This document shows, piece after piece, positions 10,728 to 19,955 of a DNA stretch of 21,217 nucleotides. A program made the position numbers and the translations under genes. Location of the stretch: the NCBI GenBank assembly GCA_037074765.1, contig JBAMDO010000434.1:1-21217 (forward strand), in the 5' to 3' direction. The notes below the pieces were generated by a model. The model was given only the letters and a program-made list of their open reading frames with translations. It was not told the DNA's origin and made no database searches. The stretch is from Mansonella perstans. Lineage: Eukaryota > Nematoda > Chromadorea > Rhabditida > Onchocercidae. Numbering within the stretch: position 1 is the stretch's first letter; each line of letters begins with the position of its first letter.

Positions 10728-11378
10728 TCAAACCTTACAGAGATGTGTTTCTGAGTTTGAACCACTCGAATTTTCACCTAAATTTATGAAAATTAAGAAA
10801 GAAAGATGTGTTAAATAGACTGACTGATCAAATAAAGAAATGTTTGGAATCAAAGAATGAAATAAAAGAATAAAGATTGAGAAAAGCAATTTATGGAAAG
10901 CATTGATTGTCTTAATTTGTTGTTTATCAAGTCTTAATAAATAGAAACTTAAGAAATTGTTCGCCATTTTTTCCGATTTTTTTAGTGCGCAATTGAATTT
11001 GAATAAAGTTTTGTGATAAATTTCACTTTTTTGAACAACAAATCCTGTAAAATTTCCTCTTTTGTTTTTACGTATTAAAAAATTCCGAATTTTTTCTGGA
11101 AGTGTTTGTTGTGAAATTAATTGACAGTTTATAGTATTGGATGAAAAATTAATAATTGAATGAAAGAAATCAAAGAAATCAGTAGCATTGGACCTTTTTA
11201 TAAAACTGGGCTGAATTGAGGTAGTAGGATAAATGAGAGTGCGTTGATGAATGTAAATTTGAACGATTAATTTAGCAAGAAAAAAGGTGGGAAACAGAAA
11301 CGAAAAAAAGGTTGAGACTTTTTTTTCAAATGCACATGAAGTGGAATGATAGGGTGAAAAGTTGTTAAAAAAAATCAA
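10728..11378 (-). other. Long open frame of 216 codons, status unclear
   Basis: An ATG-started frame of 216 codons is exceptional for 75% A+T DNA. It begins MIFFNNFSPYHSTSCAFEKK, contains LPEKIRNFLIRKNKRGNF and ends LGENSSGSNSETHLCKV. The composition is F/S/L/I/K/N-rich, as expected from translating T-rich DNA, and no domain is recognised. Near its end an acceptor-like AAATTTAG and a donor-like TGTAAG/GTTTG could define a small exon. It could be a lineage-specific gene, an exon or chance; I favour chance. Confidence 0.15.
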
Positions 11379-11383
11379 CTTAT

Positions 11384-11662
11384 CTAAAAATTGAATAAAA
11401 TTGACCTTTTTTCGTACTTTTTATTCACAAAAACATTCCATTCTTCATGCGGCACCCGATGAAAAAATACTACAAACTGATTTGGAGCAGAGCTTAGCAT
11501 GAGAGAGAGATGAAAATTAACAATCTTTCGGATGTAAACTTTTTTAAACCTGAAAAATAAATAAAAATTTTTTAAGAATTTGAATTTATTTGAAAGAATT
11601 TGCAATTTAATTTTGAAATTTACTAAAAAAGAAAGAAAAAACTGTGCTAATTCAAAAAACAA
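11384..11662 (-). other. Open frame of 92 codons directly upstream of the 216-codon frame
   Basis: Same strand but a different frame from its downstream neighbour, 5 nt apart. The first half is low-complexity F/L/K. The end, SSAPNQFVVFFHRVPHEEWN followed by VFVNKKYEKRSILF, is more protein-like. There is no recognisable domain and no good donor. It is reported only because two long frames lie end to end on one strand. Confidence 0.1.
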
Positions 11663-12445
11663 AAGAGTGGAAAATTTGTGCTATTTCAATGTATAATTTG
11701 GACAAAATTCTCTAATTGCAAAATTAATTAATGAATGAGCATTGTTTGAAAGAATTAAATTATCAGAATGTAATTAAAAAGGAAATTTTTAAAATGCTTC
11801 AAAAAATCTTTATGCCTATAAACTGCGTCCAGTTAATAGGTATAAAAAAAAATTTTTCTTTTTTCAAAAAAATTTTCAGTTTTACTTTTCATCAAATTGT
11901 TATTGGTCTTAAAAGAAGAAAAAGTGGAAGAAGGAAATTAGCATGAATAATAATTATCACGTATCCAGTACATTTCACAGCAGTTATTACAAAACAAACT
12001 GAAAAAATTTAATTTTCTATTAGAAAGCTCTTTATACTTATTTGTATTATCTTAAATATTTCAAGTATTACGGCAATTACTGGTATATGATATACATTAA
12101 GTATAAATACCATTTACATAATCTATGGATTTTCAATTTATTTAATCTTTTTAAGACTCATCAACCATAATTTTTAATAATAACAAATATTATTTCTATA
12201 AATTCAGTTTAGTTATGTTACAAAATAGCAAATATATTCTATGTACAATAACAAGGACTTATAACTAAAATTAAATTTAAAACATTTTTCTTTTTAGGAG
12301 GTATTTTTTCAGTTATTGATAAAGTAAACATAACCTTATGAATTGTTTTATTTTCTAATATTACGAAAAACAAAAAAAAATGAAAAACAATGACTTGACA
12401 AGTTATAAAAGGAAAAGAGTAGAATGATTGGAGAGTGAGATTAAG

Positions 12446-12486
12446 GATGAGACATGAGACATGAAGGCATGAAGACATGAGGACAG
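12446..12486 (+). repeat. Tandem repeat of about 8 nt (ACATGAAG-like)
   Basis: ACATGAG, ACATGAAG, GCATGAAG and ACATGAGG follow one another, with a trailing ACAGG. It is a short purine-rich minisatellite. Confidence 0.75.
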
Positions 12487-12596
12487 GAACGGGTGAAAAT
12501 TTGGGGAAAAAATGAAAAGAAAGAAATAAAATTAAAAAAACTGCTACTTCAAATGATATCAGTTCATTGATCACATATTTTTGTCATATTTGGTTA

Positions 12597-12615
12597 TATT
12601 TATTTATTTATTTAT
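12597..12615 (+). repeat. Microsatellite (TTTA)n
   Basis: About four and a half perfect units of ATTT/TTTA. Confidence 0.8.
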
Positions 12616-13611
12616 CAAACAGCTTGATAAATTACATTCTTTTATGTTGCAAAAATGATTAATATTAAATACCTTTTAACGGAAAGATAATTAATTACTT
12701 CAAATAGTAAAATTTTAAGAAAAAAATTGGAAATAAATAGTCGATGGAAAGAAAAAAAAGCGTTTTTAAGAGCCATTTTTATAAAATGGATTTATTTACA
12801 TTTGATTGCATGTAGGATTTCGTGATGAAAATGGGAAAGGTAGAAATGGGTTTATGATTTATGAATTCCAACAACTGATGGATTATTTAATTTCAAAAAT
12901 AAAAACTAAGAAAAAAACAAGCAAGAAATGGAAGAAAAGGCTTATTGTGTTAAATTGATGGATTCAATAGTAGTGGTATGTTTTGAAGATTTATAAGAAT
13001 CAGTTATTTATTTGACATTAATCTTTGACAAAATTCCTATCTTCAGTGGTGTGAATGGATTTCGAAAATATGGATAATGAAAAGTAATATTTGATTTAAT
13101 ATCTGAATTATTTGATAGTTGCATACGAAATTTCGAAATGACTTACGACATTAAAATAAAGGGTTTGATATTGAAAATATGATATAAAATATTGCAATTT
13201 TAGAAAGCATGAGAACTAAAATAATGCAAATTTAATACATGACAGATGTTTAGAACTATAGAAAGGTGAAATTAGCATCAAAAGATGAATTAAATGGTAA
13301 TAATGAGAAAAATAAAAAGGAAAATGGTGAGAAAAAAAACTTATTTCGCTGTAAAAAAGAATGGCTAAAACAATTATTAAGAAAACTTTACTCTTGAAAA
13401 ACTTGTTGCTTATTTAATTGTCCTCTTCATTTTTTTCACTTTTTCTTCTCTTTTTGAAGAAAGAGAAAGAATGAATGAATGAAATGAAAAAGGATTAAAA
13501 TTGGAAATTATCATAAAATGAAAACGTTTGAAAATTTGATAAAAAGGACACATCTCTTCGCCATACGGTTAATAACAATCATTTTATGCAACCATCCGTT
13601 TTTTTGATTCA

Positions 13612-13661
13612 AAATAAAAGTAATTTGAATGAAATAAAAGTAATTTGAAATAATTTGAATG
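13612..13661 (+). repeat. 20-nt tandem repeat, two and a half copies
   Basis: AAATAAAAGTAATTTGAATG at 13612-13631 is followed by a nearly identical copy at 13632-13650 and a half copy, TAATTTGAATG, ending at 13661. Confidence 0.8.
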
Positions 13662-13690
13662 GAACAGAACGGAACCGAACGGAACTGAAC
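13661..13690 (+). repeat. 10-nt tandem repeat, three copies
   Basis: GGAACAGAAC, GGAACCGAAC and GGAACTGAAC differ only at the sixth base. The array abuts the 20-nt repeat and is much richer in GC than its surroundings. Confidence 0.85.
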
Positions 13691-13822
13691 ATCGAGCCAT
13701 CAAATTTAGAACAATTGCTGAGATAGTTTTGACAAAAGAAAAAAGTAAGAGAAGAAAAAAGGCGACAAGATTACTAGTGTCAAAAAGGGGCAAGATATTT
13801 CTAGGCTGATTGATAGATCAAA

Positions 13823-14086
13823 TCATGAAGTTGATGGCTGAAAACGGATATATTCCGTTATGCGGTACATAGTTATGACGACGTTGCTAATAAAGTAGCT
13901 AACTATCATTGATTGGAATGAAATTGCTGCTTCTATTCCGAAGACTTTAAATGAATTTTTAAGCAGTATGATATTCCAGAAGAGAATTTTTATTGATGAG
14001 ATTAGCAGGTTACGCTTACATTGATTTGTTTGAACGGTATGAAATATGTATTTTATAGGAAATACTAATTTTAAACTTATAGAAAA
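13823..14086 (-). other. Open frame of 87 codons without an obvious start, hydrophobic
   Basis: Between two in-frame stops the minus strand encodes a mostly hydrophobic stretch that includes NQCKRNLLISSIKILFWN, FKVFGIEAAISFQSMIV and SYFISNVVITMYRITEYI, ending RFQPSTS and TGA. The first ATG is 28 codons from the end. The base composition is more even than in neighbouring T-rich frames, so it is somewhat more protein-like, but the acceptor and donor candidates are poor. It could be a relic of a membrane-protein exon or chance. Confidence 0.15.
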
Positions 14087-14696
14087 TTATTACATAATAT
14101 TTGTCTGACGTACAAAATAAAAAAATAATAATTTAATTGAAAAATATCCGTTACTTTTGAAATTTTTCAAAACTAAGAGTTAAAAAAAATTCGCAGTTTA
14201 AAAATAAATTTTGTCTTGAAATTCTTTATTGGAAATTTTTCGTGTTATTAAAAATTTCCTATGACATTAAAAAAAAACTAATTATGTTCACTTATTTATG
14301 CATATGTGAACAATAAGAATTCTAAACGATTTGTGAAAACATCCGTTTCATGATTCGTGATAAATTCTTAATAAATTTAAAAATGTAATTCGTAAGTAAT
14401 TAAATGTTGTCGTTTAAACTTATTGTATGATCGAAAAGAAATTTTTTTCCTCTGCAAATAACAAATAAGTGATAGGTATGTAAAAAGTTTAGAACTTTGC
14501 CTTAAATTTGAGGAAAAGTATGCAAATGAAGGCCTGAAAAGATGAAAAATTGCCGATCTGTGAAAGCGATTAAAAAAGAGGTTGCAATAGGAATTTGAGC
14601 AATGCCTTTTTTTTAATAAATCATTTTAAAAAGCACTTGGCTGTACTGAATGTTATAAGTGGCCTGAAGTGGTAGTGAAACATCATTTTCACTTAC

Positions 14697-14747
14697 AGAG
14701 AAAATCATATTTATCCTGTAAAATATCAATAATCCACGCGTTCTCAT
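14697..14747 (-). other. Candidate 51-nt cassette exon
   Basis: A long pyrimidine-rich tract leads to the acceptor GAAATTTTAG, and 51 nt later there is a perfect donor TCTCT/GTAAGT. The length is a multiple of three. Entered in phase 1 it reads ENAWIIDILQDKYDFL, the most protein-like frame. Entered in phase 0 it reads MRTRGLLIFYRINMIFS. Entered in phase 2, as gene 2 exon 1 would require, it meets a TGA at once. It is thus either an exon of something else, a regulated stop-containing cassette, or chance. Confidence 0.25.
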
Positions 14748-14885
14748 CTAAAATTTCATGATGAAACAAAAGCAGGAATGAAAAAATAATGAGGAAGAAA
14801 AGAAAGAACGAAAATTTTAGACTCATTTCTAAAATTTATATCATTTTACTCTGTTTATTTCATTTCAAAAATTTGAAAAGCTTAC

Positions 14886-14975
14886 ATGCGTAAAAAGTAG
14901 CAAAAATGGGATAATTTTTGGCTTAAAACTATTCACGCTCAGATTTCCAAAGAAGAATACATAATTCGGATAGCA
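14886..14975 (-). other. Candidate 90-nt exon
   Basis: Between an acceptor-like AATTTTTATAAG and a donor-like CGCAT/GTAAGC, one frame is open in phase 0 on both sides and encodes CYPNYVFFFGNLSVNSFK, then PKIIPFLLLFTH. It lies 138 nt upstream of the 51-nt candidate and could join it in phase 0. Both are hydrophobic. The acceptor lacks a good pyrimidine run. No family is recognised. Confidence 0.15.
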
Positions 14976-15041
14976 CTTATAAAAATTTAGGTACAATAGG
15001 GGTTTTTACATTAAATTTACGAGAATTCCTGGCAAATGTAA

Positions 15042-15104
15042 TTATATTAACGAAAGCTTATATCTGGGAGCAATTTCTTCGACTTGCTCAAAACAGTTTA
15101 ATGC
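15042..15104 (-). other. Candidate short terminal exon
   Basis: After a textbook acceptor (AAATTCATTTCAG) the phase 0 frame encodes ALNCFEQVEEIAPRYKLSLI and then TAA. The composition is not T-rich and looks like protein. It could end an alternative transcript, for example following the candidate exon at 19127-19211, which leaves phase 0. In the phase left by gene 2 exon 1 it gives a stop after one codon. A 63-nt segment is too short for certainty. Confidence 0.2.
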
Positions 15105-15725
15105 CTGAAATGAATTTTGTGAATTCTGCTGACGAAAATTTTTTAATGTATATATGTGTAATGTAAATAGTAATCATTAAAATCACCAAAAAAATTGGTA
15201 GTTAAAATTGGAAAATTTTAATTAATGTTATATGCAGTTGAGTTTTTTCGCCCAAAAAGATTGAGATTTAAAATTAAATTGATGGTGATGCAAAAGCGGC
15301 TGATAAATGAAGAGATAAAAAATGACAGGATAGATTTCATTTGCACTTTTTATTTATCACATGACAGCGATTGCTTCATTAATCTTATCACAATTAAAAT
15401 TTACTTATCATAAAATAAATCAATTTTATGCTCATTTTGTAATTAAATTTTCATTCTTTATCGTTATTGAGAAAAAATGAAGTGATTTCAAAATTTACTA
15501 TTTTTAAATCATAAAATTCTTTTCTAATATGTTTGTCCCTACACTTTTAAAAGAATGTGACAATAGTTTTACATTTATTTATATTTTTTATCACTGTTCT
15601 TATGGTGATTACTATTCAATATTATTGATTATTATCAATGATGCCTTCACCAATAACTATTATCACTTATTGTTATCATTGTTAATATTATCTTAAAGGT
15701 AATCAAGTCACAATTAATAAGAAAA

Positions 15726-15819
15726 ATTATAAAAAAACATCTCAGCAAATAATAATATAAGGATAGCGATAATAATAGTTATTATAAAAATTCATTTCAG
15801 CAAATTATAGTATAAGGAT
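15726..15819 (+). repeat. Direct repeat, 39-nt copies 55 nt apart
   Basis: The segments at 15726-15764 and 15781-15819 both begin ATTATAAAAA, pass through TCAGCAAAT and end TATAAGGAT. They match at about 34 of 39 positions. Confidence 0.8.
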
Positions 15820-16194
15820 TGAAAATGATAAGTTGTGGCAATTACAGTACAGTTGTTAATGAATAATAAAACAATATCAACAAAATATTTTATTAAATAA
15901 AATATATAAATGTAAAGTTAATGTATAATAATAATGTACGACGCAGAACACTAAAGAAAAGGAACACTGTATTGTATGAGTTTTAAAAAAATTCTCACTT
16001 TTCCCAAATTTCTAATGAATTATGGATTCATATTTTGTTAAGAAATAAGATAGAATTTAGCTAACAGGTAAGCAATATCAGGCCAATGCATAACGATCTG
16101 TTGCAAGCGCAAATGATTGATATAATCGTATATTAGCGATTACCACGAATGAATTGAATAATAATAGCAGATCTTAAAAAAATAAGTAATTTCA

Positions 16195-16231
16195 ATGACG
16201 CATTTGCGTAATGATTGCGCCGTTGTCGCAG
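16195..16231 (+). promoter_or_regulatory. CpG-containing island with bZIP-like half sites, speculative
   Basis: TGACGCATTTGCGTAATGAT is followed by TGCGCCGTTGTCGCAG. The TTGCGTAAT and ATTGCGC words resemble C/EBP- or PAR-bZIP-type sites, and five CpGs fall within 37 nt of otherwise CpG-poor intron. A role as an intronic element is inference only. Confidence 0.15.
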
Positions 16232-16412
16232 AGTGAATACCTTATTAATACTATCCTTGATTCTATTACTTTTCTATGCTTCCGATAACATTAACTGAAA
16301 ACATATTACTCTAACTTTTCACAACTTTCATTGATTTTTTCTTCGTTGAAGTAAATTTTATTTTACTTTCATCAATCTATTTGCATATTCTATCGCATCA
16401 TTGTAATAAAAG

Positions 16413-16454
16413 ATTTAAATAAATTATGCAGACATTTAAATAAATTATGCAGAC
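16413..16454 (+). repeat. Perfect 21-nt tandem duplication
   Basis: ATTTAAATAAATTATGCAGA plus C occurs twice in a row without mismatch. A 15-nt piece, TAAATAAATTATGCA, recurs at 16775-16789. Confidence 0.9.
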
Positions 16455-16549
16455 ATAAACATCCAAAAATTAATTAAGAAATAAAATAAGTAGGTGAAAT
16501 AATGCGAAAGAATGATAGTGTAAAATAAAAAAAATGGCTAATTAGTAAA

Positions 16550-16579
16550 TTATCAGTTAAAATGTAAATTAACTGATAA
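16550..16579. repeat. Perfect 11-bp inverted repeat with an 8-nt loop
   Basis: TTATCAGTTAA, loop AATGTAAA, TTAACTGATAA. It can form a hairpin in RNA or a small cruciform in DNA. It lies deep in the large intron and no terminator-type T run follows it. Confidence 0.85.
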
Positions 16580-17210
16580 AGAAATGTTAGTAAAATGCAA
16601 CTGAAACAAGTAAAAAATAAGATAAGTAAACAATGAAAATATATGGAGAATAGTGTACATCATTTTTATGAGTAGACAAATTATTTATTCAGTAATAAAT
16701 AAATTAACTACTCAAACGCAAAGGATATATTTAATAAGCTTTGCTATTAATTCTTCTTTGTCTTTCGTGCTATGTAAATAAATTATGCATCAAAAGTTGA
16801 AGTTTATTTCAGCAACTTATATACATAAATGGAATACATGAATACATAAATAATTCTTGTGTACATTCTATTAATAGAGGAAATCGAAATGATTGTCGAG
16901 TAAATACTAAATGACTAAATAGAATATATATGTGCATGTACAAGAAAAATTTTTAGAAAATTATATTAAATTGAATTACATAATATAGAGTTGGGAAAGG
17001 AAATTGAAATGATTATAAAAAGGCGAAGAATGAATGTTGGAGGAAGAAATGTGTTAAAATAAGCATTTTGTTCGCATAAATATCAATAATTCAATTTCGA
17101 ATCAGAAAATAGCTCCAATATTATCGAAGTTTTTACCAAAAATTTTCCTTTCAACCAATTTTTTCAATTTAGAGAGTGTAATGCAAACACGTGCATATTT
17201 ATAAATTTCG

Positions 17211-17270
17211 TTAAAAATTAAATTTTTTTTTTTTTTTTTTGCTAAAAATTAAATTTTTGTTAAAAATTTT
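17211..17270 (+). repeat. TTAAAAATTAAATTTTT repeats around a T18 tract
   Basis: Two full copies and a partial third of a TTAAAAATTAAATTTT-like word occur, the first extended into T18 at 17223-17240. Confidence 0.75.
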
Positions 17271-18218
17271 TTTGAAAATTTAGCGAGCACTTCATTATTT
17301 TTTATTTCATTTAATTTGCTATGAATCAAAAATATGCAAAGTTAAAAATTTTAATCGGAATAATGTAAGAAAATTAAACCGAAATATTGCTTTGCAATTG
17401 TGTAACAAAAGGAAAGAAAATGTCCTGTTATATGTTGGCTAATTATTTGTAAAGTATTAAGTTTGAATGTATAAATGGTTTAATTGAATTGTTACTTAAC
17501 AAAATTAGACTTAATAAAAATCAATGAATAACTATTCGACAGTACTACGATTAATACTAATTCTGTAATCATCGTTTTCCTGAAATTATTATGACATCGT
17601 AAGCAAAACGCAATTTTCTCATTGATTTAATAAATGGTAGCTATTCAAACTTCAACTCAAAAGTAAATTTCCTTTTTATTATTCTTAAAAGAATTCAAAT
17701 AATGAATTAAGATTTTCATTGCTTGCTCATAAAATCAACGCGAAAAAATTTTCACTTAGGCATGGTTTTTTCTTTTCAGATAATTTCCAAATCATAAAGC
17801 TATTTGTTTGCAGCAAAATTTTTTGAAAAATTTCATTTCTTTTATTTTTATCACCAAAATATGAGATAATTAATGACAATCAATTGCATTACAATGTATT
17901 TCTTAATTTTTACCTTTCTTTCTGTTTGGTTATTGACACTTAAGTTTGTATGAATGCATTCATTCTTGTGCATGCATTACTGCTAGTCAAGCAATGCAAA
18001 ATTATTTCAGTCTAAGATTACCCTTAGCAGTAGAATGCTTTAAAAGATTTAGTCATTAATGAAACCAAAATCATTTTCGTTTCATTTCTTTCGGTAGAAA
18101 AAAATTGAAAGAAATTTTTCCATTTTAAAATTATATTTGGGTTTACTACTTTTGCCAGCACTATCCCTTTTCAATTGCCACTTAAATCTTGAGCAAGATT
18201 TGATTTTGTAATAATACT

Positions 18219-18294
18219 AACAGAAATAATAATAATAACAATAAGTAATAACAATTTTACTGTTACGATTATTATTATTATTATTATTACTGTT
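18219..18294. repeat. Paired (AAT)n and (ATT)n microsatellites forming an inverted repeat
   Basis: AACAGAAATAATAATAATAA on the left and a (TTA)n run ending in TACTGTT on the right are complementary and enclose a short centre (CAATAAGTAATAACAATTTT). The outer AACAG/CTGTT and inner AAC/GTT words pair as well. Confidence 0.7.
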
Positions 18295-18902
18295 CAAAAT
18301 GTAAAGAAGATTTTAATGGGTGAAATACTTGAAATCCTCTCATTTGTGTCGTTAACCAATGATGACTTAATTGTTTATTTCACTCATTTCGAATAAATCC
18401 CTTAAAAATGACAAAAATATGTTTCGCCTACATATTTTGAAGAAATTCGATGTGCAAATTTTTTTCTTAAATCGTAAAGAGAAGAAAACAAAAACTAAAA
18501 GAAAAGGAAAACAAAAATGAAAAAGAGAAACAAAAAGGGTTAAAAAAGAGGAGATCATGTTTTGTAATTGTTAGTTCAAAACGGAAAAATTCTATTTCCA
18601 ATTCTTAATTAGTCAAACAATATTATGCCCTCAAATTTCGCTTTACATCAATTAGTTTTCCAGCAAATTACGACAGTTAAATTAGGTGATTAACTAAAAT
18701 ATAACTGCTAAGAAATTTTTCCAATAGTATACGGACAAGCTACAAAAATGTAATCGTATGACGATTAATTAAAATTACTAGAAATTCATATCAGTTATCG
18801 AATGTTTAGCTAAAGAGAATAATATAGATGAATAATGTGATTAGTGATCCAGAAAATGGCATTCGGCTGCATCCGAAATGAGGAATAGTACGCAAAAACT
18901 TA

Positions 18903-19055
18903 TTATTCTGAATGTGGTGACTTCAAATAAATTTTATTAAAGTTTAACCGAAGATTCGGTCTTGCTTCAAATATTTCCTCTGCATTTACTTGTTTATGCA
19001 TTGGTTGCAAGCAACATTGACGTGCATGCGTTGACAATGCAATCAAAACATCACT
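18903..19055 (-). other. Protein-like open frame of 50 codons, no ATG at its opening
   Basis: Between two stops the minus strand encodes SDVLIALSTHARQCCLQPMH, then KQVNAEEIFEARPNLRLNFN and KIYLKSPHSE, then TAA. The composition is balanced and charged, unlike T-rich chance frames. A donor-like CAA/GTAAAT lies inside. The only acceptor near its opening (GATAAAG) is weak. It may be a terminal exon, a relic or chance. Confidence 0.18.
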
Positions 19056-19126
19056 TTATCATCTATTTTAATAGTGTGTTAATTATGTAAATTAGTTCGG
19101 AAAATTTATGGAGTTTTGAAATTTAC

Positions 19127-19211
19127 ATCAAATTTTGTTAGCTGATGCGTGCTAATGAGGGATGATTCTATGAAACGTAGATTAGCAAATAATTGCAAGC
19201 ATGAATTTGAC
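19127..19211 (-). other. Candidate alternative exon after gene 2 exon 1
   Basis: This 85-nt segment between the acceptor GATCGTTTTAG and the donor TTTGAT/GTAAAT encodes SNSCLQLFANLRFIESSLIS and THQLTKFD. It enters in the phase that gene 2 exon 1 leaves (AG+G gives Arg) and exits in phase 0, so it cannot run on into the exon at 8939-9061. It could lead to a different C-terminus, for instance the candidate at 15042-15104. No domain is recognised. Confidence 0.2.
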
Positions 19212-19955
19212 CTAAAACGATCAGTAGGTCTTACAGGTGACAGAGTTATTTCTGTATATATTGAGTGGAAAAAATAAAAATTAATAAATTTCCCTTTTAA
19301 ATTTGGTGGAGAGCAATTTGTTAAAAGACCCAAAATATTTTTGTACTTTTTCAGTCTACTGAATAGTTTATTTTTGATAAAATAAATAAATTTATATATT
19401 AATAAGTTAATATAATCGTCTAAATATTACGGTTTGGCAATGAGAGAAGACAATATCTAATTATTTGCTCAATTTATGATTCAATTAATTTTTTATTGAA
19501 ACATTTAAGAAAGTTTGACAAGAATGTGTGTTAAGACTGTTTGAATTTCATTTCTATAATTTGAGAAAAAAATTTGTAAAGTGTGCCAAATATTTTTGTC
19601 ATTTTCGAGTCCATTGAAAATTGCAATATTTTTTCTTTTTGTTTAAATTTTTGTCAGACCGACGAAAATTTTGTTTTCAATTCAGATGAATATAATTTTA
19701 AAAATCTTAAGACTATCATTTATCTGAAAGTAATCTAGGAAACTTTAAAATAATGTTTCACTTAACTTTATTCAATAGTCAGTGTTGAACAATAATTTTT
19801 CATTTGAATTTTTTTTATGTTTTTGTAAGAAGATGAAAGGAGTAAAAATTTAATTTTATATTTACTGTATAGGATGTAAATAAGTATAACTTTTCAGGAA
19901 TCCATAAAAATGTATCCGTTGATGATAAAACTTCAAAAAAAAAACACAAGAAAAC

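Larger units (their letters stand above)
9062..19955 (-). other. Gene 2 intron 1, or a region with undetected exons
   Basis: If exons 1 and 2 join directly this intron is 10,894 nt (GTTTTC to TATTAG), far longer than the others. It is A+T-rich with many simple repeats. Several exon-like patches inside are listed separately. I see no tRNA, transposase or reverse transcriptase in it. Confidence 0.5.

Noticed and set aside
10735..10775. tRNA B-box-like GGTTCAAACTC on the minus strand
   Set aside because: No A box, acceptor stem or anticodon arm can be folded around it.
12239..12574. Minus-strand 111-codon frame
   Set aside because: It spans the 8-nt tandem repeat and T-rich sequence. The protein is F/L/S/I-rich low complexity without a domain.
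13584..13793. Minus-strand 69-codon frame
   Set aside because: It is largely a translation of the 20-nt and 10-nt tandem repeats (repeated FHSNYF), so it is not a gene.
16020..16070. Strong plus-strand donor ACAG/GTAAGC near 16068
   Set aside because: All three plus frames have stops within about 25 nt upstream, so no coding exon can end there.
16038..16139. Minus-strand frame reading YINHLRLQQIVMHWPDIAYL
   Set aside because: Protein-like but only 33 codons, with no ATG at its opening, no good acceptor before it and no donor.
18780..18880. Minus-strand hydrophobic frame after CATTTCGGATGCAG
   Set aside because: Good acceptor, but the frames are short (about 19 codons) and more than one is open, so it cannot be distinguished from chance.
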